DNA of 51,770 bases from a virus: positions 1 to 51,770 of IMG/VR virus record IMGVR_UViG_3300046734_000377, one strand, 5' to 3'. This document shows positions 14,826 to 21,582 of this stretch, in pieces. The position numbers were made by a program, and so were the translations under genes. Position 1 is the stretch's first letter. Each line of letters begins with the position of its first letter. Under the pieces are notes generated by a model. The model made no database searches. It was not told the origin of the DNA and saw only the letters and a list, made by a program, of their open reading frames with translations.

Positions 14826-16627
14826 TTGCTGTAACTAACGTCCCAACCGCCTTCTGCATCGAGCGGTAAGTCAAGGGCCCATTGAGGGGGCTGGCGCATG
14901 ATCTCGATCATACTGTCTAGCTTATCTTGTGGGTTGTCCTGCTGACTTAGAGCAATGACCTCGTCATGTACTGTCAGCACAACTTCAAATTCTGGTCGGC
15001 GCTGTATTTGCAGCATGTGATCGCATAAGACAATGCGAGCGAGTGCTTGTACAACGTTCTCGGTAATGCGCCCGCCATAGGTAGAGACGGGTTTGCCCAT
15101 AGATTGATAAGTCAAACCAGCTTTTGTGCTGGTTAGAGAGGGGTACCTAAGCGACATCCCATTCGGGAGGAGAATCGCGTTGGGAGCCGCTTGGATACAC
15201 CTGTAAGCGTAACCAAACGAATCGTCATCCTGCACCCTGCCCATGTTCGAAGACTCAATAAGTAAAGCGTTGAGTCGGTACCATAGGTCAGGGATGTGTG
15301 GATACGTCGTTCGGTATTCATCAACGATATTCTTGGCTTCAAAGAAATCCATCTCTATGTTGGCTTGCTTCAATGTGGCTTGGAACTTCTGAGCGCCCAT
15401 GCCGTAACCTAGACCTAGTATCGCGGTCTTGCCTACGAAGCGTTCGACTTCATCGTCTTTCGTGATCGTGCGTCCATATACCTTGGATGCAAAATCACAG
15501 TAAACATCGGTGCCGTCTCGGTACATTTGCAGTAGCTCATCTTCTTCGGCAAGCCATGCCAGCATACGAGACTCGATGTTTGATAGATCCGCTACGTAAA
15601 GGAAGCCACCGGACGGTGCTTCTATAGCTTTACGTAGTTCGCTGTTGCGAGGCAGGTTTTGAAGGTTGATCTTATCTGTACCTCCAAATCTACCGGTATG
15701 AGCAGCGTAGTAGCGAAGGGGGGCAGGTAGTCGACTACCTGCGTTAGCACAGTCAATGAAACGTTGTGCTCGTGTTTCATTGAGTCTGCTCTTCACTGCT
15801 TCTCTGCCCTGCCATACGTGGTTGTATTCAGGGTGCTGCTGTTGCCACTGCCGGTAGGCAGCGTCATTTTTACCAAAGGCAGGTATCTTGTTGCCTGTGG
15901 ACGGACTGACTTTAGTTGGTACTGTCAGTCCTTGCTCTTCAGCCCATGCTGAAAACTGTTGATTACTGGCCAAGACCTTACGATCCAGACCAGATTTCTC
16001 GATGGCCTGCTCCGAGTACGCTCGTTCGGATTCGACAAACGATTCGAGCTTGCATCGGTTGAGCGTCATCTTCGGCTCACAAAACATTCGGCATGTGAGA
16101 TCGATGATATCTAGCTCTACCTGTGGGTACGCAGGCAGTAGCTGGTTGTAAATTGCATAGGTCAGGTCGACGTCTTGTATGCAGTAGCCAGCAAGCGAAT
16201 CTTCTATGTCTGGTGGCAGGTCATAGATACCTTTCGCTGTGACTAGCTCTTCGCCTTTACGCATGTCTGGGTCGTCTGGGAAGCATCGGACGGCTACATC
16301 CTTGAGTCGAGACGTTTCCCCTGGCCATCTACCACGGGCCATAGCTGCCGTGTCTAAGTAGTAGGCGGGTACTAACTCGTACAGTTGAGTAAGGATGTAG
16401 CCGTCGAATGGAGTGTTGTGGCAGAGCAGGTGGGCTTTGTCCCACTCGATATCATTAAGCGCTTCTTCCACTTCGTCTTCACCGAACCATTCGGTTGGGC
16501 TGGTATCCAATTTGATACCAACACCCCACACTTTAAACATGGGGTGCTTGACGTACTCCATTGTCGTCATCTTGGTGAGGCTTACCTTGGGATCAAAGTA
16601 GGTCTCGAAGTCTAGTGTTACTAGCAT
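14822..16627 (-). CDS. Family A DNA polymerase with 3'-5' exonuclease
   Basis: 601 residues. Exonuclease: D6/E8 (LVTLDFETYFD), D75 (HNTPFDGYIL) and the Exo III-like segment YCIQDVDLTYAI (D152, D154). Polymerase: HTGRFGGTDKINLQNLPR (308-327), motif A VADLSNIESRMLAWLA (D347, E352, R354; a variant of DYSQIELR), motif B KTAILGLGYGMG, motif C VLTVHDEV (H554, D555). Length is near that of T7-like and other phage Pol I relatives. It replicates the phage genome with the primase-helicase. Motif A has Leu in place of the usual Tyr. Coupled to the CsrA-like gene. Confidence 0.92.
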   Translation of the reverse strand: MLVTLDFETYFDPKVSLTKMTTMEYVKHPMFKVWGVGIKLDTSPTEWFGEDEVEEALNDIEWDKAHLLCHNTPFDGYILTQLYELVPAYYLDTAAMARGRWPGETSRLKDVAVRCFPDDPDMRKGEELVTAKGIYDLPPDIEDSLAGYCIQDVDLTYAIYNQLLPAYPQVELDIIDLTCRMFCEPKMTLNRCKLESFVESERAYSEQAIEKSGLDRKVLASNQQFSAWAEEQGLTVPTKVSPSTGNKIPAFGKNDAAYRQWQQQHPEYNHVWQGREAVKSRLNETRAQRFIDCANAGSRLPAPLRYYAAHTGRFGGTDKINLQNLPRNSELRKAIEAPSGGFLYVADLSNIESRMLAWLAEEDELLQMYRDGTDVYCDFASKVYGRTITKDDEVERFVGKTAILGLGYGMGAQKFQATLKQANIEMDFFEAKNIVDEYRTTYPHIPDLWYRLNALLIESSNMGRVQDDDSFGYAYRCIQAAPNAILLPNGMSLRYPSLTSTKAGLTYQSMGKPVSTYGGRITENVVQALARIVLCDHMLQIQRRPEFEVVLTVHDEVIALSQQDNPQDKLDSMIEIMRQPPQWALDLPLDAEGGWDVSYSK

Positions 16628-16630
16628 GGT

Positions 16631-16840
16631 TTAGAATAGATCCTTAGCGTCCTGCTCTTGTCTGTGTGCGTACACACTGGATTCAATCGACTGGAACTTA
16701 CGCATCAGCTCTGCGTGTAGTTCGGGCTTGCGGCTTTTGAGCCACACAAAGTTGTAGACCAACATGTCATAAGAGTTTGCGTCGCGTGACAGTCGCTCTT
16801 CGACTTGCTCGCTTTGGTTTAGAAACTCGTCGCGATCCAT
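16631..16840 (-). CDS. Small hypothetical protein upstream of DNA polymerase (69 aa)
   Basis: Highly charged, mostly helical (DEFLNQSEQVEERLSRD, then KPELHAELMRKFQSIE). The stop is 3 bases from the polymerase ATG, so the two are coexpressed. Its GGGGG ribosome-binding segment is embedded in the operator-like dyad at 16843-16859, 3 bp upstream of the ATG. No family recognised. Confidence 0.55.
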   Translation of the reverse strand: MDRDEFLNQSEQVEERLSRDANSYDMLVYNFVWLKSRKPELHAELMRKFQSIESSVYAHRQEQDAKDLF

Positions 16841-16842
16841 AA

Positions 16843-16859
16843 TAGTACCCCCTGTACTA
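16843..16859 (-). promoter_or_regulatory. Operator-like dyad, copy 5
   Basis: TAGTAC-CCCCT-GTACTA, perfect arms, immediately before the start codon of the 69-residue gene and overlapping the stop of the 61-residue Cys-rich gene. Minus-strand TTCACG-17-TACTAT can be read across it, but the -10 is too close to this ATG to serve it as a normal leadered transcript. Confidence 0.55.
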
Positions 16860-17042
16860 ATAGTCGTGAATAGAAAAGTTTGTAGGTAGTTCTACCTCGT
16901 CTTTACAACAATGGCTGTCGATGGTGTAGAAGGTCTCTACGCTGCGCATACCCCAGAACTCGACGGGTTCGTCCCATTCGAGTATGACTGGGATACATTC
17001 CTTGCCGCAGTTGCAGCAGGTAGGTTCATCGATAGTGTTCAC
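16857..17042 (-). CDS. Cys-rich putative zinc protein (61 aa)
   Basis: GTG start at 17042 overlaps the stop of the upstream gene (GTGA). CCNCGKEC near the N-terminus and HCCKD at 44-48 supply five to six Cys plus a His, suggesting one structural zinc site. Between them lies a beta segment (IPVILEWDEPVEFW). I do not recognise the family. It lies in the operon downstream of the E2-like gene. Confidence 0.5.
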   Translation of the reverse strand: MNTIDEPTCCNCGKECIPVILEWDEPVEFWGMRSVETFYTIDSHCCKDEVELPTNFSIHDY

Positions 17043-17530
17043 CAGACTTGGTCTCCATCGTAATTTTGGATTCGGACATCGTCGGTATCTTCGAAATCTC
17101 CAAGTTCGCCATAGCTCATGCCGAAGCATGACTCTGTACCGTCTGTCCACGTAATAGTTATTTCTTGAGAAACCCAATCAATCTCGTGATGTCTGACGTC
17201 ACCCCAGCTCAGGTCTTCGGGGAACTGGAAGTCATAAGTGCGATATGCATTAACCGTTTCTACGATTTGATAGGTCTCGGTATCTGCATCGACAGCTCTA
17301 TCTGCCATGCTGGAGCTGGCTGCATTGGTTTCACGCCAACTGTCAGGTGCGTAATTGGCAGCGGTTTTGTATTGCTTGGTGAAGCATTCGGGGCAGGTTA
17401 CATAGTCGACAGATTGCTTCATGCCCGTCGTGTTTCTGTGGTCGTAGCCCATGTCATAGTTGCAGTGTGTGCAACACGCGGCGTGATAGGGGGTGGTCTC
17501 GAACTCCTGTGCTCTTATTGTTCCGTCCAT
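17039..17530 (-). CDS. Zinc-ribbon-like hypothetical protein (163 aa)
   Basis: The N-terminal 55 residues carry HAACCTHCNYDMGYDH and VTCPECFTKQ, two CxxC knuckles about 30 residues apart, typical of a zinc ribbon or treble clef. The C-terminal part is acidic and beta-rich (QEITITWTDGTESCFGM). It starts within the 3' end of the membrane-protein gene upstream. Neighbourhood with the ubiquitin-like cassette raises the possibility of a zinc adaptor, but no RING pattern is complete. Confidence 0.5.
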   Translation of the reverse strand: MDGTIRAQEFETTPYHAACCTHCNYDMGYDHRNTTGMKQSVDYVTCPECFTKQYKTAANYAPDSWRETNAASSSMADRAVDADTETYQIVETVNAYRTYDFQFPEDLSWGDVRHHEIDWVSQEITITWTDGTESCFGMSYGELGDFEDTDDVRIQNYDGDQVW

Positions 17531-17799
17531 GCGAACCTCCGGTATGGAAATGATTTGGTCTTAACCAGTGATAATTTTTCGTGGCGCATCGTACGTTTCA
17601 TGATGAATAGTACGATTGATACTATCAGGCCGCCAAAGAGGGCAGCCATCATGCCGCTGAATGTGCCAGCAAGTGACACCATCAAGATGGCAGTGATAGC
17701 GATATCAAAGAAGATGTCATAGGTAATGACTCGGCGGATGCCGAACTTGAATAACAGAAACAGTAAGCCTGCTGCTGCGATTAGTCCTGCTGTGAACAT
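17515..17799 (-). CDS. Small membrane protein, three predicted helices
   Basis: 94 residues; hydrophobic segments about 2-18 (AGLIAAAGLLFLLF), 24-46 (YDIFFDIAITAILMVSLAG) and 48-68 (SGMMAALFGGLIVSIVLFIM), then a basic tail. ATG overlaps the TAA of the upstream small gene (TAATG). Holin-like topology is possible, but a better holin candidate exists near 45 kb. A dyad resembling the operator family lies inside it (17608-17624). Confidence 0.6.
   Translation of the reverse strand: MFTAGLIAAAGLLFLLFKFGIRRVITYDIFFDIAITAILMVSLAGTFSGMMAALFGGLIVSIVLFIMKRTMRHEKLSLVKTKSFPYRRFAWTEQ
17608..17624 (-). promoter_or_regulatory. Operator-like dyad inside a coding region
   Basis: TAGTAC-GATTG-ATACTA matches the genome-wide dyad with one arm mismatch but lies within the membrane-protein gene, not next to a start codon. 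It could be an internal binding site, or chance. Confidence 0.35.
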
Positions 17800-17933
17800 T
17801 AGTCTGTGTCCTCCTCATCGTCAGGTTGTTGATTGGCTAGGGTCTTCAGGTGCTGCTGTATCTGCAGCGCTATCTCCGTGAACAGTTCTAGCTCCTCGTT
17901 CTCCAGAGTCAGCTTCATCTCCAGTTGTTTCAT
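17799..17933 (-). CDS. Small acidic coiled-coil protein (44 aa), overlapping frame
   Basis: Begins at ATG 17933 and ends in TAATG overlapping the membrane-protein start. LEMKLTLENEELELFTEI and LQIQQHLKTLANQQ are helical and acidic. It overlaps most of the 60-residue ORF at 17821-18003 in another frame. The stop/start coupling favours it, but the ribosome-binding site is weak, so one of the two may not be expressed. Confidence 0.4.
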   Translation of the reverse strand: MKQLEMKLTLENEELELFTEIALQIQQHLKTLANQQPDDEEDTD

Positions 17934-18003
17934 TGTTTAGTTCCCGCAAAAATTGTTTGATGGTCAAAAAGGTCAGGGCGAATTGAATTGCTTTGTCGAT
18001 CAT
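17821..18003 (-). CDS. Small hypothetical protein (60 aa) after the E2-like gene
   Basis: ATG 18003 follows the E2-like stop by 7 bases, with AGGAAA as ribosome-binding site. N-terminal amphipathic helix (DKAIQFALTFLTIKQFLREL), then a polar, probably disordered tail ending in EDPSQSTT. It overlaps the 44-residue ORF in another frame. No family recognised. Confidence 0.45.
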   Translation of the reverse strand: MIDKAIQFALTFLTIKQFLRELNNETTGDEADSGERGARTVHGDSAADTAAPEDPSQSTT

Positions 18004-18010
18004 AGGTTTC

Positions 18011-18913
18011 CTAAGCGTCAGCGTAGTCAGCAATGTGGCCGTCTTCGTCAGCATCGGGCCACACATCGTGGTATGCCCCTGCAGAATCGTTGGGATCGTA
18101 TTGCTGGAAGAACATGGTGAGTATTGTGATAGCAGTAACGAAGTCACCTTCACTGATTGCCTCGGTAACACCCTCACCAAAGTCGCCCAAGCACAGGGTC
18201 GTTTCACTTGTCATGTGTGGGTGCAACAGCGGAATCTCGGAGTAGCCTTTGTACCGATCTGTCCAGTAAGGGCGACCGATATCGTTACGAACCACAAGGT
18301 CATGACTGCCGGTCGGGAAGATATAGAAGTCGATACGCAGTGGTGGGATAACAATAGGATTGTTACCACGAGGGTTGGTGGCGATGATATCACGTAGGCT
18401 GAAGGTGACTCGGTGCTGCATAGGCTCGTCGTTGTAAGACAACTGCAAAGAGTCAGGTGTGTAGTAGGCATTGTCGCGCAGAAATGTGTCGAGCATATCT
18501 CTGCTGACAACGATGTCAGCTTGATCGCGTACCATGCGAAGTTTCATTTCAGCCTGCGCCACGCTAGCTAGGGCGAGTTCCCACTGTTTATATGCTCTGT
18601 CAAAAGCTCCTTGAGCCTCATGGCAGGTGTCCTGTGCGGAGTCATGATAGTGCTTGATCAACACTTCCGTCCGCTCTTTTAGCTCTGTATGACCACCCGT
18701 GAGCTGATACAACCGCCATGATTGGGGCTGCTTGTAAGCGTCTCGGATTCTAGTCCATTGATCAGATGCACGATGCAAAATGAGCTTACGAGCACGAAGA
18801 ATGTCGTGTCTGTGTTCTACTTCTGTCTTTTCAAGCTCAAGTTGAAGTTCCAATTCCGCTTTAAGCTCTTTGCCAGGATTGAGTACCAGTGTTGGTTGAT
18901 GTGACCAGCTCAT
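18011..18913 (-). CDS. E2-like (UBC-fold) conjugating protein
   Basis: 300 residues. A long N-terminal helical, coiled-coil-like region (about 14-130: ELKAELELQLELEKTEVEH) precedes a UBC-like domain (about 165-275). Strands run from RVTFSLRDII through IPPLRIDFYIFP, then PLLHPHMTSETTLCLGDFG. In E2 enzymes an HPN motif precedes the active Cys in a ...ICLD context; here HPH (231-233) is followed by LCLGD with C241. Predicted role: accept the ubiquitin-like protein from the E1 as a thioester on C241 and pass it to a target. ATG overlaps the JAB stop (ATGA). The long coiled coil is unusual and may select substrates. Assignment is by motif inspection. Confidence 0.78.
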   Translation of the reverse strand: MSWSHQPTLVLNPGKELKAELELQLELEKTEVEHRHDILRARKLILHRASDQWTRIRDAYKQPQSWRLYQLTGGHTELKERTEVLIKHYHDSAQDTCHEAQGAFDRAYKQWELALASVAQAEMKLRMVRDQADIVVSRDMLDTFLRDNAYYTPDSLQLSYNDEPMQHRVTFSLRDIIATNPRGNNPIVIPPLRIDFYIFPTGSHDLVVRNDIGRPYWTDRYKGYSEIPLLHPHMTSETTLCLGDFGEGVTEAISEGDFVTAITILTMFFQQYDPNDSAGAYHDVWPDADEDGHIADYADA

Positions 18914-19713
18914 TGAATTCTCCTTGATGGGTCGTATCCGTCTAAGAAATCGTCAGCCCCGTCGTCAAAGTCATCGGCATAGTTGCCAAGGCCTGTGTCG
19001 TCGAGGTGATCGAACGTGTCGCTGTAATAGAACGGCTGCTGCAGTTGGCTGTGGTAGTTGTTTGCAGGCAGGTTGCTGATGACAGGATTGCGTTTGATGT
19101 GTGTCTTTTTATAAACCGGAGTCGGTTTCTTGGTGACGTTGGCTTTGATCAGCTCGTCAAGGCGCTCAACGTGCTCGGCAGTCAGGCTGACCTCAACGTC
19201 TTCACGTACACATTGATAGATCACATTGCGCGGTACGTCGTAGACATCGACCTTACTGTGCCCGTACTTGTTGTATATACCGCGTATAAACTGCTTGCAT
19301 CCAGCTTCCAGAAACTCTTCGATTTGTGACTCGTCCTGTGCGCTGGGTGAAACGTCCATGTTTACGTGGCTGTGCCCCCAGTAATAAAGATCCTCAGGAG
19401 GCATGTCTGCTTCTGCGATCTCGATACCAAGATTGGCCATAGCATCGGAGTCGATGTCTGTCTCGGCTGCATGGACAGTCTGCTTGGGCACGTACACTTG
19501 GTAGACCAAGTAGTCGTTGTCGTTGACCTGCTTAACCAGACCGAGCCAGCCCACCTCGGCAGTGTTCACTGCAACAAGGTGATTGATTACGGCTTTAACG
19601 TTGGGTGTGTAGTACACAACAGGCATGGGGGGCTCTTCATAGAGCGGGGTTATGACGGGATCCATCGAGGAACTGTCGATGTCCGCACCACTTGGTTGGG
19701 TATAGAAATTCAT
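18910..19713 (-). CDS. JAB/JAMM (MPN) metalloprotease, candidate deubiquitinase-like enzyme
   Basis: 267 residues from ATG 19713, which overlaps the E1 stop (ATGA); longer in-frame extensions run inside the E1 gene and are rejected. A complete JAMM motif is present: E53 (AEVGWLGLV), H114 and H116 (YWGHSHVNMD), S124 and D127 (SPSAQD), giving HxHx7SxxD. JAMM enzymes use Zn to cleave isopeptide or C-terminal bonds of ubiquitin-like proteins. Likely roles are maturing the UBL C-terminus or removing it from targets. The C-terminal 90 residues are polar, with an acidic end (DDFDDGADDFLDG), perhaps a docking tail. Confidence 0.9.
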   Translation of the reverse strand: MNFYTQPSGADIDSSSMDPVITPLYEEPPMPVVYYTPNVKAVINHLVAVNTAEVGWLGLVKQVNDNDYLVYQVYVPKQTVHAAETDIDSDAMANLGIEIAEADMPPEDLYYWGHSHVNMDVSPSAQDESQIEEFLEAGCKQFIRGIYNKYGHSKVDVYDVPRNVIYQCVREDVEVSLTAEHVERLDELIKANVTKKPTPVYKKTHIKRNPVISNLPANNYHSQLQQPFYYSDTFDHLDDTGLGNYADDFDDGADDFLDGYDPSRRIQ

Positions 19714-20399
19714 ATTTGGTCTCTGGTCGTGAGTAGCATGGGTTTGAAGAACACGTCGAGCTGTGCTGTTGCACAACCGTCGTCGAGTAGGAAGTTCATG
19801 AACTCCCATACGGCTAGGTTGGCAATGAGCGAAGCAGTAGCGCCTACGGATATGCTGGTACCGCAGGGCGACACTTCGCCTTCGTCGTCGCTGATGAGCG
19901 AGTCGAACCACGCTTGACGTTGGTGTGGGTTGGTTGGTGAGAAGTGGAATACGTTGCCATGTGACGATGCCATACGAGTCTCGAAGACATGGAACAACAT
20001 ACTGTCGGGGCCAAAGTCTTGATTGCTGATGATCTTGCGACGCGATGCCATCGTATCGGTTAGCAAGAACAGGAAGCCGTCGAACTGTCGCTGGTCAATG
20101 CGTTCGTTGATGAATCGCATTGGCAGCTTGTCTTCAGGCACGCCGAGCTTGAGCGATGCTAGGTTCTGCAACGCTTTGACTTTGGGCATACCGACGTGCT
20201 CGAACAAGAACGCTTGGTTAGCTAGGTTGTGGGGCTCCACATTGTCGAAGTCATACACATGCAGGTTGGTCAGGCCCAACTCTACAAGTGACATGAAGAC
20301 ACGCGAGCCAGTAGCACCGGCACCGACAATGTGGATCGGGTAATCCTTGTAGTCGTATGCACGGAACACTGCGTCGTGACGTATCGTTGAGAGCATCAT
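19710..20399 (-). CDS. E1-like ThiF/MoeB-family adenylyltransferase
   Basis: 229 residues, a minimal single-domain E1. Rossmann nucleotide loop GAGATG (26-31), the VYDFDNVEPHNLANQ segment (48-62; D50/D52 and N58 in the ATP/Mg-contacting series), K73 and D115 (LLTDTMASRRK) in the expected order, and SPCGTSISVG with C179 as the candidate thioester Cys. It should adenylate the C-terminus of the ubiquitin-like protein and hand it to the E2-like protein. ATG 20399 overlaps the 56-residue gene's stop. There is no rhodanese domain and no CxxC zinc pairs, so this is not a simple ThiF/MoeB sulphur-transfer enzyme by layout. Confidence 0.88.
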   Translation of the reverse strand: MMLSTIRHDAVFRAYDYKDYPIHIVGAGATGSRVFMSLVELGLTNLHVYDFDNVEPHNLANQAFLFEHVGMPKVKALQNLASLKLGVPEDKLPMRFINERIDQRQFDGFLFLLTDTMASRRKIISNQDFGPDSMLFHVFETRMASSHGNVFHFSPTNPHQRQAWFDSLISDDEGEVSPCGTSISVGATASLIANLAVWEFMNFLLDDGCATAQLDVFFKPMLLTTRDQI

Positions 20400-20566
20400 T
20401 GGGTCTCCTTCGTCGGGGTGTACTCAACACGGATCTGAAACGCGAAAGACTCAGGCGCAATGCCATCGTCGTTGAGCTTTTCTGTGATCAGGTCGGTAAG
20501 CCAGTCGACTTCTTGGTTGGTAAAATCTTCAGGTCTACCCAGCACAAATAGCTTTGGGTTTGTCAC
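20396..20566 (-). CDS. 56-aa protein coupled to the E1-like gene
   Basis: GTG start 20566 with AAGGAG 8 bases upstream; TGA overlaps the E1 ATG (ATGA). Sequence KLFVLGRPEDFTNQEVDWL then SFAFQIRVEYTPT, a small alpha/beta protein with beta ends around a helix. It could be a second small adaptor or a degenerate beta-grasp protein, but no family is recognised. Position as first gene of the four-gene coupled set implies a role in conjugation. Confidence 0.6.
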   Translation of the reverse strand: MTNPKLFVLGRPEDFTNQEVDWLTDLITEKLNDDGIAPESFAFQIRVEYTPTKETQ

Positions 20567-20631
20567 TTCGTGGTCTCCTTAAAAGGGTGGGGCAGGGCAG
20601 TAGGGTTGGCATACTCCGAGCGTCCGATGGA

Positions 20632-20653
20632 GGCCCACCATTACTGATGGGCC
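20632..20653 (-). other. Hairpin between UBL and E1 cassette
   Basis: GGCCCACCA (20632-20640), loop TTAC, TGATGGGCC (20645-20653): a 9-bp stem with one mismatch in the 111-bp gap between the UBL gene and the 56-residue gene. No T-run follows on the minus strand, so it may be an mRNA processing or attenuation element that makes UBL levels exceed enzyme levels. Confidence 0.4.
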
Positions 20654-20677
20654 ATACCCCGAAAGTGGTGTGGTCGG

Positions 20678-20896
20678 TTAGTTGCCTTTGGCTCCTTGCG
20701 CGATCACAACGCGATCTCCGTCACCGACAGAGGTGCCCACGGTTGCGTCAGCAGCGCCAACACGTATGGACTCAGAGCCAGTGGAAGAGATACCAGCAGC
20801 GGACAGAGCGTCAGCTACGGTTGCGCCTGCAGATAAGGCGACTTCGGTTACAGCGCCAGGGACGCGTACTACTTTTACGAAAATGTCAGACATCAT
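20678..20896 (-). CDS. Ubiquitin-like beta-grasp protein (ThiS/MoaD-type)
   Basis: 72 residues from ATG 20896 (GGAG 5 bases upstream; a second ATG follows at once). A longer GTG start at 20944 is possible. The pattern DIFVKVVRVPGAVTEVALSA, then GATVADALSAAGI, then ATVGTSVGDGDRVVIAQGAKGN matches the beta-beta-alpha-beta-beta order of ThiS/MoaD/ubiquitin-like proteins, including the conserved GDGD turn before the last strand. The C-terminus is AKGN rather than GG. It could be activated by the E1 after removal of the terminal Asn, perhaps by the JAB enzyme. Linked to E1, JAB and E2 genes in the same direction. Confidence 0.78.
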   Translation of the reverse strand: MMSDIFVKVVRVPGAVTEVALSAGATVADALSAAGISSTGSESIRVGAADATVGTSVGDGDRVVIAQGAKGN

Positions 20897-20944
20897 GTCT
20901 TCTCCAGTAATGTGGCAGGGGAAAGGTCTAGGCCCTAGTGCCAC

Positions 20945-20958
20945 GGTCTAGGGTCTAG
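20945..20958 (+). repeat. GGTCTAGGGTCTAG repeat, copy near the UBL leader
   Basis: This exact 14-mer occurs here in the UBL leader and again at 23084-23097; a 12-of-14 relative occurs near 23756-23769. The copies sit within the same leftward operon series. No known site recognised. Confidence 0.4.
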
Positions 20959-20970
20959 TGTTTGTTTGGG

Positions 20971-21582
20971 CTACATCACCTGACCAAGCAGCGCGTACAC
21001 ACCAACCGATATGACAGATGCAGTAGCAGCAACGATTGCGTACTCCATGCGGGTGTTGTGATCCTCGTGAACGGTCTCAGGTGTAGGGTCTATTGTTGCC
21101 GGTGTAGTAGTAGGTGTTGTACTAACCGGAGTCAGTTTTTGACGTGCGGTCGCCATGCGCTCACGCTCTAGCTTGTTTTGCTTTTTAGCTTCTGCTTTCT
21201 GTTCAGCTACTTCGCGGGCAATACGGTTCTTCTTCTCGCGGACAGTACGCGCCAACCGTTGCTGTTCAAAATCTGCAAAGGTATTGATGCTGTACACAAC
21301 AGCGGCATAGTCTTCTTCAGTTATTGAGGACTGAATCCCCGTCGGGAACTTGGTATCGCACACGATATAGCCAAGGTTTATGCCTATGGATCGCAGGTAT
21401 ACGTGCGTGTCTTTGTGGGTCTTGCACTCTCTACCACCGGCTGCAGGCAACAGCTCTCGTATCTCTCGGACGGTGGCAATGCCGCCAAGCGCATCAATAG
21501 TGGAGTAGATCGCAGCGATATGAGAACCAGGCCGAGGGGCAGGCGCTAAACGCTCAGTGGTTTTTAGTTTGGTCACGGTCAT
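20971..21582 (-). CDS. Tail-anchored protein with N-terminal wHTH-like domain
   Basis: 203 residues. Residues about 18-100 look like a small winged-helix domain (IDALGGIATVREIRELLPA, then GYIVCDTKFPTG). Residues about 105-150 are a basic coiled coil (REKKNRIAREVAEQKAEAKK), then a Thr/Pro-rich linker, and a single C-terminal transmembrane helix (about 179-200: YAIVAATASVISVGVYALL). It lies directly upstream of the UBL gene. Role unknown; a membrane-tethered DNA-binding protein or a conjugation target are possibilities. Confidence 0.6.
   Translation of the reverse strand: MTVTKLKTTERLAPAPRPGSHIAAIYSTIDALGGIATVREIRELLPAAGGRECKTHKDTHVYLRSIGINLGYIVCDTKFPTGIQSSITEEDYAAVVYSINTFADFEQQRLARTVREKKNRIAREVAEQKAEAKKQNKLERERMATARQKLTPVSTTPTTTPATIDPTPETVHEDHNTRMEYAIVAATASVISVGVYALLGQVM

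Noticed and set aside
16358-16374. TAGTAG...GTACTA near 16360
   Set aside because: The spacer is 4, not 5, and it lies inside the polymerase gene.
19714-19911. Longer N-terminus for the JAB protein
   Set aside because: The extension is Arg-rich, lies wholly within the E1-like gene and lacks a ribosome-binding site; ATGA coupling at 19713 gives a natural start.
21108-21124. Dyad TAGTAG-GTGTT-GTACTA as a functional operator
   Set aside because: It lies inside the 203-residue coding region, not near a start codon, in a Thr-codon run that can make such sequence by chance. Counted as a pattern match only.
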